The notes: generated by a model from the letters alone, not told the origin. 8,710 nt of DNA from an uncultured Peptococcaceae bacterium (GCA_958417755.1 CATZDY010000108.1:1-8710), one strand, 5' to 3'. Shown: positions 1 to 6,895, counted from the stretch's first letter. Program-made: numbers and translations.

Positions 1-2
1 GG

Positions 3-1331
3 CTTAATCGTGCTGGAAAACTCTTAGTAAAATGGCAAACCCTTATTCCTCCTTCTGAAAGTCAACGTTGGCGGGATTTATGTAATCAAGCCAAAGAAGA
101 AAGAGCCACAGTACGTCAAATGCTGGATGTATTTTTTGGATTCATGCGTACAGCTTTTTCCCATCGAGCAATGGAAGAAGGAAGAGTTACGCATAGGTTA
201 AAACGAGACATGCATGGTCAAGAAAAAGCATGTTTGCCAGTGTCAGAATATGAAAATATGCATTTGCATTTTCGTTCTTTATTGGGAAAATACAAAGAAT
301 TATGGGAGCTTTTATTATCTTGGTCTGTGGTAGATGCGGTATGGGAAAGCAAATTAGAAGAAGTGGAACGTCTGTGGGTAGAAGGCAAAGAGTTATTGGA
401 CCAGCTAGCCTTTGCCTTTTTCTGTGAAGATGATAATTATGTGTATTGGTTAGATATCACAGGAAATGCTGAGAGTCCGAATATTGTCTTTAATGCATCT
501 CCCATCAAAGTAGATGAAATTATTTATAAGAGCTTTTTTGCAGAATCAAAACCTGTGATTATGACCTCTGCCACGATTACAGTCAATGGTGAATTTAAGT
601 ATTTTATGGAAGCCATTGGCTTGACCGATATAGAAGAAGACCGACTTATCATTGAGCAAGCAGATTCTCCTTTTCACTATGATACCCAGTCTATGTTATG
701 TGTGGTGAAAGGATTACCAAATCAAGGTGAATGCAGTGATGATTGCTATGTAGAGGCGTTGGCTCCTGTTCTGACCCATTGTATCCAGGTGGTGGGAGGA
801 AAGACATTGGTTTTGTTTACATCCCACCGATTATTAAGAAAAACATATGCTGCTGTAAAAGGCCCTTTGGAAGAACATGATATTTGCTTGTTGGGCCACA
901 ACATTGATGGAGGCAGATGGCGTTTGGTGGAAGAATTCAAAAATACGCCCCGGGCTGTTATTTTTGGAGCTTCTAGTTTTTGGGAAGGAGTTGACATCCC
1001 TGGAGAGGATTTAAGCTGTGTAATCATTGTAAAATTACCTTTTTTATCCCCAGCCGTACCTGTGGTTGAAGCGAGACTGGAATATTTAGAAAAGCATGGA
1101 ATGAATTCTTTTTATCATTATAGTTTACCCCAAGCTATTTTGCGTTTTAAGCAAGGGTTCGGTAGGTTAATTCGTACAGAATCAGATCGTGGAGCAGTTA
1201 TTATTTTAGATAGTCGGTTGTTAACCAAAAAATATGGACGACATTTTTTTCATTCTTTGCCTGTAAAAAATCATTTTCGAGGTACTGGGGATATGGTGGT
1301 AAAAAAATTGCAAGAATGGTTGTCACGTTGA
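3..1331 (+). CDS. dinG: DinG-family ATP-dependent DNA helicase, C-terminal part (5' end outside window)
   Basis: The reading frame is open from the first bases of the window to TGA at 1329-1331, giving 442 residues with no start inside, so the N-terminal part with Walker A and DEAH-type motifs lies upstream. What is visible is the second RecA-like domain of an XPD/DinG-type superfamily 2 helicase: a TSATIT motif near 564-581, a GKTLVLFTSH strand-loop near 804-833, motif V FWEGVD (978-995) and motif VI QGFGRLIR followed by DRG (from 1152). Members unwind DNA with 5'-3' polarity in repair and replication-stress responses; some Gram-positive relatives carry an N-terminal exonuclease domain, which cannot be judged here. 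The nearest in-window ATG (120) lies mid-domain and is not the true start. psd follows after a 100-nt gap. The family is secure, the exact subfamily less so. Confidence 0.92.
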   Translation, partial: LNRAGKLLVKWQTLIPPSESQRWRDLCNQAKEERATVRQMLDVFFGFMRTAFSHRAMEEGRVTHRLKRDMHGQEKACLPVSEYENMHLHFRSLLGKYKELWELLLSWSVVDAVWESKLEEVERLWVEGKELLDQLAFAFFCEDDNYVYWLDITGNAESPNIVFNASPIKVDEIIYKSFFAESKPVIMTSATITVNGEFKYFMEAIGLTDIEEDRLIIEQADSPFHYDTQSMLCVVKGLPNQGECSDDCYVEALAPVLTHCIQVVGGKTLVLFTSHRLLRKTYAAVKGPLEEHDICLLGHNIDGGRWRLVEEFKNTPRAVIFGASSFWEGVDIPGEDLSCVIIVKLPFLSPAVPVVEARLEYLEKHGMNSFYHYSLPQAILRFKQGFGRLIRTESDRGAVIILDSRLLTKKYGRHFFHSLPVKNHFRGTGDMVVKKLQEWLSR

Positions 1332-1431
1332 AAGGCTGCTATCGTCTAAAGATAAGGATGTTGATATATAAAGAGGATCATGGTTTGGGAAAAGGCAACT
1401 CGATGATGGACTGTAATATGGGAGGATGTTT

Positions 1432-2079
1432 ATGTATAAAGAGAAATATCCCATTGCTAGGGCAGGATTACCTTATGTACTATTGTTTGCTGTATTAACT
1501 ATATTGATTTTTCCATTTTTTCATTTTTTTTCTTTCATTCCTGGGATATTGTTTCTCTTTTCTCTTTATTTTTTTCGCAATCCTAAACGGAATATTCCAG
1601 AAAGTGATGAATTGGTTTTATCCCCTGCAGATGGAAAGGTTCTGTCTGTGGATACACAATATGAGGAACCATTGATGGGGGGACAATGCATAAAAGTAAG
1701 TATTTTCTTATCCTTATTAAATGTACATCTCAATCGTTCTCCAGTAAAAGGGAAAATCAGCTACAGACAATATAGGCCAGGAAAATATTTGCCAGCATTT
1801 AAAAGTCATGCCTCAGAAATAAATGAAAAAAATACCATTGGAATTGAGACAGATCGAGGAATGTTTATGGTTTCTCAAATTACAGGGTTTATTGCAAGAA
1901 GGATTAAATGTTATGTGAATCCCGGAGAAATGTTAAAACAAGGACAACATTTTGGCATCATTGTGTTTGGCTCCTGCACAGAAATTCTTTTGCCAGCTCA
2001 CTGTAAGATTCAGGTGAAGCCAGGAGATAAGGTGAAAGGAGGCGAAACAATCATTGGGAAGTTGCCCGATAAAAACTAG
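1432..2079 (+). CDS. psd: Phosphatidylserine decarboxylase proenzyme, compact type
   Basis: Pyruvoyl enzyme that converts phosphatidylserine to phosphatidylethanolamine at the membrane. The 215-residue length fits the short proenzyme class rather than the ~300-residue E. coli type. Residues 11-45 are two closely spaced hydrophobic segments for membrane attachment, followed by FFRNPKR. The family block LSPADGKV is at 63-70, NVHLNRSP with His99 follows, and a Gly-Ser self-cleavage site within FGSC is at 180-181. Cleavage there would give a ~180-residue beta chain and a ~35-residue alpha chain whose Ser181 becomes the pyruvoyl group. Start choice: GGAGG at 1421-1425 lies 6 nt before ATG 1432; the in-frame ATG at 1426 abuts that site and is unlikely. 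The 3' end overlaps pssA by 26 nt, so the two are probably co-transcribed and translationally coupled. Confidence 0.95.
   Translation: MYKEKYPIARAGLPYVLLFAVLTILIFPFFHFFSFIPGILFLFSLYFFRNPKRNIPESDELVLSPADGKVLSVDTQYEEPLMGGQCIKVSIFLSLLNVHLNRSPVKGKISYRQYRPGKYLPAFKSHASEINEKNTIGIETDRGMFMVSQITGFIARRIKCYVNPGEMLKQGQHFGIIVFGSCTEILLPAHCKIQVKPGDKVKGGETIIGKLPDKN
2037..2042 (+). promoter_or_regulatory. Shine-Dalgarno site for pssA inside psd
   Basis: AGGAGG lies within the last codons of psd, 11 nt before TTG 2054. The spacing is a little long, but it is the only strong site near the beginning of pssA and it decides the start. The next in-frame TTG (2081) has no comparable site. Confidence 0.65.
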
Positions 2080-2572
2080 TTTGCTCCCCAATGTGATTAC
2101 TTCTTTAAATCTGTTAGCCGGAATAGCAGCGTTGTTATATACATTGGATAGTAATTATTTTATGGGAGCCATTATGGTTTTGGTGGCTGTGGTCATGGAC
2201 GGTTTGGATGGCAAAGTAGCCCGTTGGTTGGGTAGTTCATCTGAACTTGGTAAACAGCTTGATTCTCTTTCAGATTTGGTTTCATTTGGGGTTGCCCCTA
2301 TGGTCCTAATGTTTGCATGGCAATTACATGTTTTGGGGATTGTAGGCATTTTGATCACCATGCTTTTTCCCTTATGTGGAGCCATTCGTTTGGCCCGGTT
2401 TAATATTATGAACATATCTGGCTATTTTGTCGGTCTTCCTATTACCATGGGTGGAGCATTGGTTGCATTGTTAGTATTATTCGCCGAAAATTTGCCAGTT
2501 ATGGTATTAGCTTTGATCGTGTTAATCATTGCTTTTTTTATGGTAAGTACCATTAAATTTCCTAAATGGTAA
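2054..2572 (+). CDS. pssA: CDP-diacylglycerol--serine O-phosphatidyltransferase
   Basis: Integral membrane enzyme that joins L-serine to CDP-diacylglycerol, releasing CMP and phosphatidylserine, the substrate of the upstream psd product. The full CDP-alcohol phosphatidyltransferase signature is present: D49, D52-G53, A56-R57, G66, D70 and D74, with the canonical spacing D-x2-D-G-x2-A-R-x8-G-x3-D-x3-D. An N-terminal LPNVITSLNLLAG segment and several further hydrophobic helices match the family. The length of 172 residues is close to Bacillus PssA. The start is a TTG overlapping the psd stop by 26 nt and served by AGGAGG at 2037-2042; a downstream TTG at 2081 is a weaker alternative. A strong terminator lies 22 nt after the stop, so this is the last gene of the phospholipid block. 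Confidence 0.95.
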   Translation: MGSCPIKTSLLPNVITSLNLLAGIAALLYTLDSNYFMGAIMVLVAVVMDGLDGKVARWLGSSSELGKQLDSLSDLVSFGVAPMVLMFAWQLHVLGIVGILITMLFPLCGAIRLARFNIMNISGYFVGLPITMGGALVALLVLFAENLPVMVLALIVLIIAFFMVSTIKFPKW

Positions 2573-2594
2573 AAATGTTTTCATAATGAGATTT

Positions 2595-2636
2595 AAAAAT
2601 GCAAGGAAAAGCATGTTCGCTTTTCCTTGCATTTTT
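2595..2636. terminator. Bidirectional intrinsic terminator after pssA
   Basis: A perfect 18-bp inverted repeat (AAAAATGCAAGGAAAAGC and its complement) encloses a 6-nt loop ATGTTC. The A-run on the left arm and T-run on the right arm allow termination on either strand. It ends the psd-pssA transcript. Confidence 0.9.
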
Positions 2637-2662
2637 ATGAATAATGATATAATGCATGTTAT

Positions 2663-2691
2663 TTGAGCTGATTTATTGATTAACCTATATA
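2663..2691 (+). promoter_or_regulatory. Candidate vegetative promoter for the cyclic-dinucleotide signalling gene
   Basis: TTGAGC (2663-2668), a 17-nt spacer and TATATA (2686-2691); a TATAAT at 2688-2693 gives 19-nt spacing. It lies just downstream of the pssA terminator and would give a leader of about 270 nt. In DNA this AT-rich such matches arise by chance, so this is only a candidate. Confidence 0.35.
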
Positions 2692-2784
2692 ATAAAAATA
2701 TGTCATTATCATTTTATTTGGAAAAAGTATACGTACATGAATGAACAAGTGAATGAAATGCAAGGAAAATGTTTTTGAAAACCG

Positions 2785-2812
2785 TTGCTATGAACAATGT
2801 TTAAACTATATT
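2785..2812 (+). promoter_or_regulatory. Second candidate promoter within the 2573-2967 intergenic region
   Basis: TTGCTA (2785-2790), a 16-nt spacer and TATATT (2807-2812). The 395-nt interval between pssA and the next gene has no credible reading frame; it holds the pssA terminator, these two promoter candidates, several other TATAAT-like hexamers without a matching -35, and a purine-rich end with two ribosome-binding-like sites (AAGGAGA 2934-2940, AGGTGG 2954-2959). I recognise no riboswitch consensus in it. Confidence 0.3.
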
Positions 2813-2967
2813 AAAATAATACGAATATAATACAATAACTGATATAATATAAAAGTCAGTAAAAATAGAATTTCATTGAGTTTCCTGTATCGTGATGGGG
2901 CAAAAGATTGAACCCTATAGAGCCTATATATAAAAGGAGAGCTGATAGATAAAAGGTGGGAGAATCG

Positions 2968-5900
2968 GTGTATAATGAGAATCCAACAATTTTATTGGTG
3001 GATGATGTAGAGCTAAACAGAGCAATTCTATATGAATTATTCCATAACCAATATAGAATCTTAGAAGCTGAAAATGGACAACAAGCACTGGAGATGATTG
3101 AGAATCATTTGGATTCTTTAACTATGGTGTTATTGGATATAGTGATGCCTATTTTGGATGGCAATGAAGTGTTGCAAATATTACATGAGAAAAAATGGAT
3201 GGAAATCATACCTGTTATCATGATTACAGCGGAAAACAGTGAGGATACAATTTTACGGGGATACGAGTTGGGTGTTTCCGATATTATCAACAAACCTTTT
3301 AATCCGGATATTGTAAAACGCAGGGTGGAAAATGTCATTGAGCTTTATGCCCATAAACATCATTTAGAAAGTATGGTAAAAGAGCAAATGGCGACTTTGG
3401 AACTTCAAGCGCAAAAAATTAAGCAAACCAATACCTTTGTCATCGATACTTTAAGTACAGCTGTGGAGTTTCGCAATTGTGAGTCTGGTTTGCATATTAA
3501 ACGCATGAGAAGTATAACCAAAACATTGCTAAAAGCATTGTCCGGCCAATACCCTCAGTATCACATGGATGCAGAAGCCATTGAGACAATTGCCAGCGCT
3601 GCAGCCATGCATGATATTGGAAAAATATCCATTCCAGATTCAGTATTGCTAAAACCCGGTAAGCTCACTGTTGAAGAATTTGAAATCATGAAAACCCATA
3701 CCATTCGGGGATGCGAAATATTACAAAGTTTAAATTATGCCCAAGATGAAGAGTATTATCGTTATTGTTACGAAATTTGTCGGTATCATCATGAACGTTG
3801 GGATGGTGGTGGGTATCCTGACAAGTTAAAGGGTGATGAGATTCCCATTTGGGCCCAAGTGGTTTCTGTGGCTGATGTTTATGATGCCCTAACCAGCGAA
3901 AGGGTATATAAGCCTCCTTATCCTCATGCTGAGGCTGTTTGTATGATAATGGAGGGTCAGTGTGGGGTTTTTAATCCCAAACTTCTTCAGTGTTTTTTTT
4001 CAGTAGCAGATGAGTTAAAAAAAGAAAGTGAACAAGCAATTCAGGAAAAAGAACAAAATCAATCTTTGATTACTTATGAGCTTGGTAGTATAAAGGAAAC
4101 AAAAGTGAGGGGACAGGATTTTCTTTCGGAGCGTACATTATGGTTGTTAGAATTAGAACGTAAAAAATATCACACGCTTTCAGAAATGTCTGGAGAAATT
4201 ATATTTGATTATGATGTAAAAAGTGATACCATCCAGTTTTCAGAAAAGTACGCCCAAGTATTTGGTGGAAGGACACAAATTTCTTCTTTTCGAGAGTTTT
4301 GGAAGAATAATAAGACAATCACTGCAGAAGATAAAGCATATATACAAGAAAAATTGAAGGCATTGAATCCTCAAACAACAGTGTTTCAAACAGAATCTTT
4401 GATGAAAATAGTTTCTGGTGAATGGGAATGGTTTTCCATATGTGTCAATGCTTTGTGGAGTAATATTGATGAAACGGAGTGCGTTGGTTATTTGGGTAAA
4501 ATTACCAATATCAATGCACGTAAAATGGAAACCAATCGATTGCGGGAACAAGCTAATTTAGATTCATTAACTGGCTTGTATAACAAAAGCGCCACAGAAA
4601 GCCTAATCAAAGATACAATTATGAATGGTTCCCATGCCCATGCCTTTTTAATTATTGATTTAGATAACTTTAAAACAGTGAATGATACCATGGGACATTT
4701 ATTCGGGGATGCAGTATTGTCCGATGTTGCCAGTAAAATTAAATCTTTATTTCGTTCTAGTGATATCATTGGGAGAATCGGTGGAGATGAATTTGTTGTA
4801 TTTTTAAAACATATTCCAGAGAAAAAATTTATTATCCAAAAAGCCCAACAGCTTCTTGCCCTATTGCAGAATTCTTTTACAGCCCCAAAGAGTTTTTCAC
4901 TTTCTGCAAGTATTGGCATTTCTTTATATCCAGAGCATGGGAGTGATTTTCAAAAGCTTTATCACCATGCGGATCTCGCTTTATATCAAGCCAAAAGTGA
5001 AGGGAAGAATCGTTATGAGATTTTTGATCCCAATATGGTGGGAGAATATCTTTCTGATATTGTGGAACGTTCGGCTGTTGGGGCAACCATTGATTCGGAT
5101 AAAAATAGTGGAAATAGTGACAAACAATTGGTTCAATATGTATTTCAAGTTTTATATGAATCTGAGGACATTGAGAGTGCTGTCAATTTAATATTAAAAA
5201 TTGTTGGGAAAAAAATGAATGTAAGTCGGGCTTATATTTTTGAAGATTCAGAAGATGGGAGATATTGTAGCAACACCTTTGAATGGTGTAATGATGATAT
5301 TGAACCAGAAATACATCAATTACAAAATGTATCTCATGCAGATACTAAATATTATTACAATAATTTTGACGAAAATGGTATCCTGTACTGTCAAAATATA
5401 AAACAGCTCCCAGCTGCCCAAAGGGAGGTGCTGGAGATACAGGGAATTAAGGCTCTGTTACAATGCGCCATTCGTGATAAAATGGAGATAAAGGGATTTG
5501 TGGGGTTTGATGATTGTAATGTAGAAAGATTTTGGACCCAAGAACAAATAGATGTCTTAATGCTGATTTCTGAGATACTTAGTGTTTTTTTGCTGAAACA
5601 GAGAGCCCAAGAACGCATGGAGAAGTCAGTAGAGCGGATGCGAGCCATTTTGGATAGTCAAAATTCTTTTATTTGTGTTTTAGATTGCAATACTTTTGAG
5701 TTATTATATATCAACCAAAAGATTCGGAATTTGATTCCTGCTGCGGAACTGGGTATGTATTGTTATGAGATATTTTTTTCCCGTTCCATTCCTTGCGAAG
5801 TTTGTCCAGTAAAAAATATATTAGCTGGGAATACTTGGGCTGTAGAAATCTATAATCCAGGATTCAATGTAAGGATTATGGCCAATGCAACATTCCTTGA

Positions 5901-5973
5901 TTGGACTGGTCGAAAGGCTTGTTTACTGACTTGCCATGATAGTACGCCAAATCAATTGGAAAAATCGAATTGA
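2968..5973 (+). CDS. Multidomain cyclic-di-GMP signalling protein: REC - HD-GYP - PAS - GGDEF - GAF - PAS
   Basis: Predicted soluble 1001-residue protein with no membrane segment seen. Receiver domain 1-125: acidic pair D12-D13, phospho-acceptor D57, T87 and K109 are all present. A coiled-coil-like linker (130-155) leads to an HD-GYP phosphodiesterase domain (about 155-350) with H215-D216 in HDIGK, HHE at 274-276 and G282-Y283-P284. A PAS fold spans about 395-515. A GGDEF diguanylate cyclase domain (about 530-690) has an intact GGDEF at 605-609 and an inhibitory-site RxxD at 596-599, exactly five residues upstream. A GAF domain (about 715-875) and a C-terminal PAS domain (about 885-990) with C932 and C943-x2-C946 complete it. 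Both synthesis and breakdown of c-di-GMP are therefore possible, presumably gated by a partner kinase through REC and by ligands or redox at GAF/PAS. Start choice: GTG 2968 has AGGTGG 8 nt upstream; GTG 2956 (four residues longer) is possible. No partner histidine kinase lies in the window. Confidence 0.95.
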   Translation: MYNENPTILLVDDVELNRAILYELFHNQYRILEAENGQQALEMIENHLDSLTMVLLDIVMPILDGNEVLQILHEKKWMEIIPVIMITAENSEDTILRGYELGVSDIINKPFNPDIVKRRVENVIELYAHKHHLESMVKEQMATLELQAQKIKQTNTFVIDTLSTAVEFRNCESGLHIKRMRSITKTLLKALSGQYPQYHMDAEAIETIASAAAMHDIGKISIPDSVLLKPGKLTVEEFEIMKTHTIRGCEILQSLNYAQDEEYYRYCYEICRYHHERWDGGGYPDKLKGDEIPIWAQVVSVADVYDALTSERVYKPPYPHAEAVCMIMEGQCGVFNPKLLQCFFSVADELKKESEQAIQEKEQNQSLITYELGSIKETKVRGQDFLSERTLWLLELERKKYHTLSEMSGEIIFDYDVKSDTIQFSEKYAQVFGGRTQISSFREFWKNNKTITAEDKAYIQEKLKALNPQTTVFQTESLMKIVSGEWEWFSICVNALWSNIDETECVGYLGKITNINARKMETNRLREQANLDSLTGLYNKSATESLIKDTIMNGSHAHAFLIIDLDNFKTVNDTMGHLFGDAVLSDVASKIKSLFRSSDIIGRIGGDEFVVFLKHIPEKKFIIQKAQQLLALLQNSFTAPKSFSLSASIGISLYPEHGSDFQKLYHHADLALYQAKSEGKNRYEIFDPNMVGEYLSDIVERSAVGATIDSDKNSGNSDKQLVQYVFQVLYESEDIESAVNLILKIVGKKMNVSRAYIFEDSEDGRYCSNTFEWCNDDIEPEIHQLQNVSHADTKYYYNNFDENGILYCQNIKQLPAAQREVLEIQGIKALLQCAIRDKMEIKGFVGFDDCNVERFWTQEQIDVLMLISEILSVFLLKQRAQERMEKSVERMRAILDSQNSFICVLDCNTFELLYINQKIRNLIPAAELGMYCYEIFFSRSIPCEVCPVKNILAGNTWAVEIYNPGFNVRIMANATFLDWTGRKACLLTCHDSTPNQLEKSN

Positions 5974-6034
5974 TTTGATATGATACTAACAATTAAATCC
6001 CAATAAAATACAAATAAGAGAGCGCATAGATGAA

Positions 6035-6062
6035 GCACATTTTTAAGGAGCATGCATAAATT
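6035..6062 (+). promoter_or_regulatory. Sigma-E-like promoter of spoVM
   Basis: GCACATT (6035-6041) matches six of seven positions of the sigma-E -35 consensus KMATATT. After a 13-nt spacer, CATAAATT (6055-6062) matches the -10 consensus CATACAHT except at one position. Predicted transcription would begin near 6069, about 29 nt before the TTG start. In Bacillus spoVM is expressed in the mother cell under sigma-E, which agrees. Confidence 0.55.
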
Positions 6063-6097
6063 ATAAAAAATGAAACACCGAGAAGAGGTGAATTGTC

Positions 6098-6163
6098 TTG
6101 CGCGTTTATTTCGTAAAGCTACCAGTATTTTTGCGAGGGATTTTATTAAAAATATTAAAATAA
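6098..6163 (+). CDS. spoVM: SpoVM-like sporulation microprotein (21 residues)
   Basis: SpoVM is an amphipathic-helix peptide that senses the convex forespore membrane and anchors SpoIVA to begin coat assembly. The product begins MRVYFVKLPVFLRGILLKIL; Bacillus subtilis SpoVM, as I recall it, begins MKFYTIKLPKFLGGIVRAML. Shared positions are M1, Y4, K7-L8-P9, F11-L12, G14-I15 and L20, including Pro9, which is needed for curvature sensing. The peptide ends at residue 21 and lacks the basic ~5-residue tail of the Bacillus form. The start is TTG 6098 with GAGGTG at 6085-6090, 7 nt upstream, an excellent Shine-Dalgarno site. It sits behind a sigma-E-like promoter, and its TAA (6161-6163) lies inside the terminator stem. 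It is easily missed by gene callers because of its size and TTG start. Confidence 0.88.
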   Translation: MRVYFVKLPVFLRGILLKILK

Positions 6164-6199
6164 ACAAAAAGACAGGTTTTACCTGTCTTTTTGTTTATT
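6159..6199. terminator. Shared bidirectional terminator between spoVM and the convergent membrane-protein gene
   Basis: A perfect 19-bp inverted repeat (AATAAACAAAAAGACAGGT and its complement) surrounds a 3-nt TTT loop. The spoVM stop codon (6161-6163) lies in the left arm and the minus-strand gene's stop codon (complement of 6195-6197) in the right arm, so one palindrome supplies both stops and termination in both directions. Confidence 0.88.
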
Positions 6200-6596
6200 G
6201 GCTTAAGCCAATGCCTAAAATTCCTCCCAAAGCGCCGCCTATTAAACTGGTAAGTAATTTTAGAATTAAGGGAATAAAGGCAATATGAGATGGCAAAAAG
6301 AAGAGAGCCAGTAGCAATAAAAAAAGAAAGTAAAAAATACCTACACCCAGACCATGGTATAATCCTCGATTCCCCGCTTTTTTAGCTGCTACAGCTCCTC
6401 CACAGAAGATGCCAATAAACAAAAGTAAATAAGAAAGCCAAGGCAAAGTTTCTTCGGATAGATTTGTAAAATAAAAAGCGATGCCTAGTAGAGCGCCGCC
6501 TAGGATGGATATGATAAGAGTAATCAAGGTGCCATTAAACATAGAGCGATAGTGGAAAAATTGGTTTCCTGGTTGATTGCTTGGGGGAAAAGCCAT
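6195..6596 (-). CDS. TIGR04086/YrzE-like four-helix membrane protein
   Basis: Small hydrophobic protein of 133 residues with four predicted transmembrane helices (about 20-43, 51-71, 79-101 and 107-131) and a proline/asparagine-rich cytosolic-looking N-terminus. The loop between helices 2 and 3 reads GGAVAAKKAGNRGLYHG and the last helix is glycine-rich (GGALGGILGIG). This pattern matches what I recall of the TIGR04086 family, common in spore-forming Firmicutes, whose biochemical role is unknown. The start is ATG at 6596-6594, with GGAGGTGA (6608-6601) ending 4 nt before it; an upstream in-frame ATG (6638) lies inside the promoter and is unlikely. The gene faces spoVM and shares its terminator. 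A consensus sigma-E promoter lies immediately upstream, implying mother-cell expression. Family assignment is from memory of the motif and topology. Confidence 0.82.
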   Translation of the reverse strand: MAFPPSNQPGNQFFHYRSMFNGTLITLIISILGGALLGIAFYFTNLSEETLPWLSYLLLFIGIFCGGAVAAKKAGNRGLYHGLGVGIFYFLFLLLLALFFLPSHIAFIPLILKLLTSLIGGALGGILGIGLSQ

Positions 6597-6617
6597 TTTT
6601 TCACCTCCATTCGTTAC

Positions 6618-6646
6618 AGTGTATGATCTAACATACATAATATGAC
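6618..6646 (-). promoter_or_regulatory. Consensus sigma-E promoter of the TIGR04086-like gene
   Basis: Read on the minus strand: GTCATATT (6646-6639) contains a perfect KMATATT -35, then 13 nt, then CATACACT (6625-6618), a perfect CATACAHT -10. Transcription would start near 6611, giving a leader of only about 15 nt that begins just before GGAGGTGA. The -35, -10 and spacer all agree, so this is a strong call for a sequence-only prediction. Confidence 0.75.
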
Positions 6647-6758
6647 AAAATCATCATTTGAATTATTTAGAACATCAAAAAAATGATGTGTAAAATAAAG
6701 TATAAAGCAATACATTAAGGTTATGAATGTGAAAAAAATATTACCTCAATGCCATCAT

Positions 6759-6796
6759 AAAAAAGAAAGAGCCGGAATTTGGTCCGGTTCTTTCTT
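6759..6796 (-). terminator. Intrinsic terminator, best oriented for the minus strand
   Basis: AAGAAAGAGCCGGA (6763-6776) pairs with TCCGGTTCTTTCTT (6783-6796) over 14 bp with one G-T wobble and a 6-nt loop ATTTGG. Read on the minus strand the stem runs into TTTTTT (complement of 6759-6764). No protein gene on either strand obviously ends here. Confidence 0.7.
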
Positions 6797-6889
6797 CATG
6801 TATTTATCTTCCCTGAGAAATAGTGTTGTGGTGAAACTGGGGTTGTTTCATTTTTCTCACAGGAAAAGAGCAATCATTCAAGATAAAAT
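6759..6889 (-). ncRNA. Putative minus-strand small RNA with two hairpins
   Basis: A candidate promoter on the minus strand (TTGTTA 6924-6919, 17-nt spacer, TAAAAT 6901-6896) is followed by about 130 nt holding two hairpins. The first is 6863-6812: CCTGAGAAA pairs with TTTCT-CA-CAGG, with an inner TGAAAC/GTTTCA helix. The second is the terminator-like hairpin 6796-6763 followed by six T. Only tiny reading frames of 15 codons or fewer are present on this strand. I match it to no known RNA family; the promoter could be a chance match in AT-rich DNA. Confidence 0.35.
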
Positions 6890-6895
6890 TTATAT

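Noticed and set aside
1316..1498. 60-codon plus-strand frame across the dinG-psd junction
   Set aside because: It overlaps both genes in another frame, has no ribosome site and no recognisable product.
2880..2940. Possible c-di-GMP or other riboswitch before the signalling gene (GGGGCAAAAG...AACCC)
   Set aside because: The conserved core words of the c-di-GMP-I and -II classes are not present and only a weak 6-bp stem can be drawn.
5952..6167. 71-codon minus-strand frame opposite the end of the signalling gene and spoVM
   Set aside because: It lies antisense to spoVM, beyond the shared terminator, with no ribosome site.
6070..6288. 72-codon plus-strand frame starting ATG before spoVM
   Set aside because: It runs through the shared terminator and is antisense to the membrane-protein gene; the SpoVM frame in the same place has a proper ribosome site and a family match.
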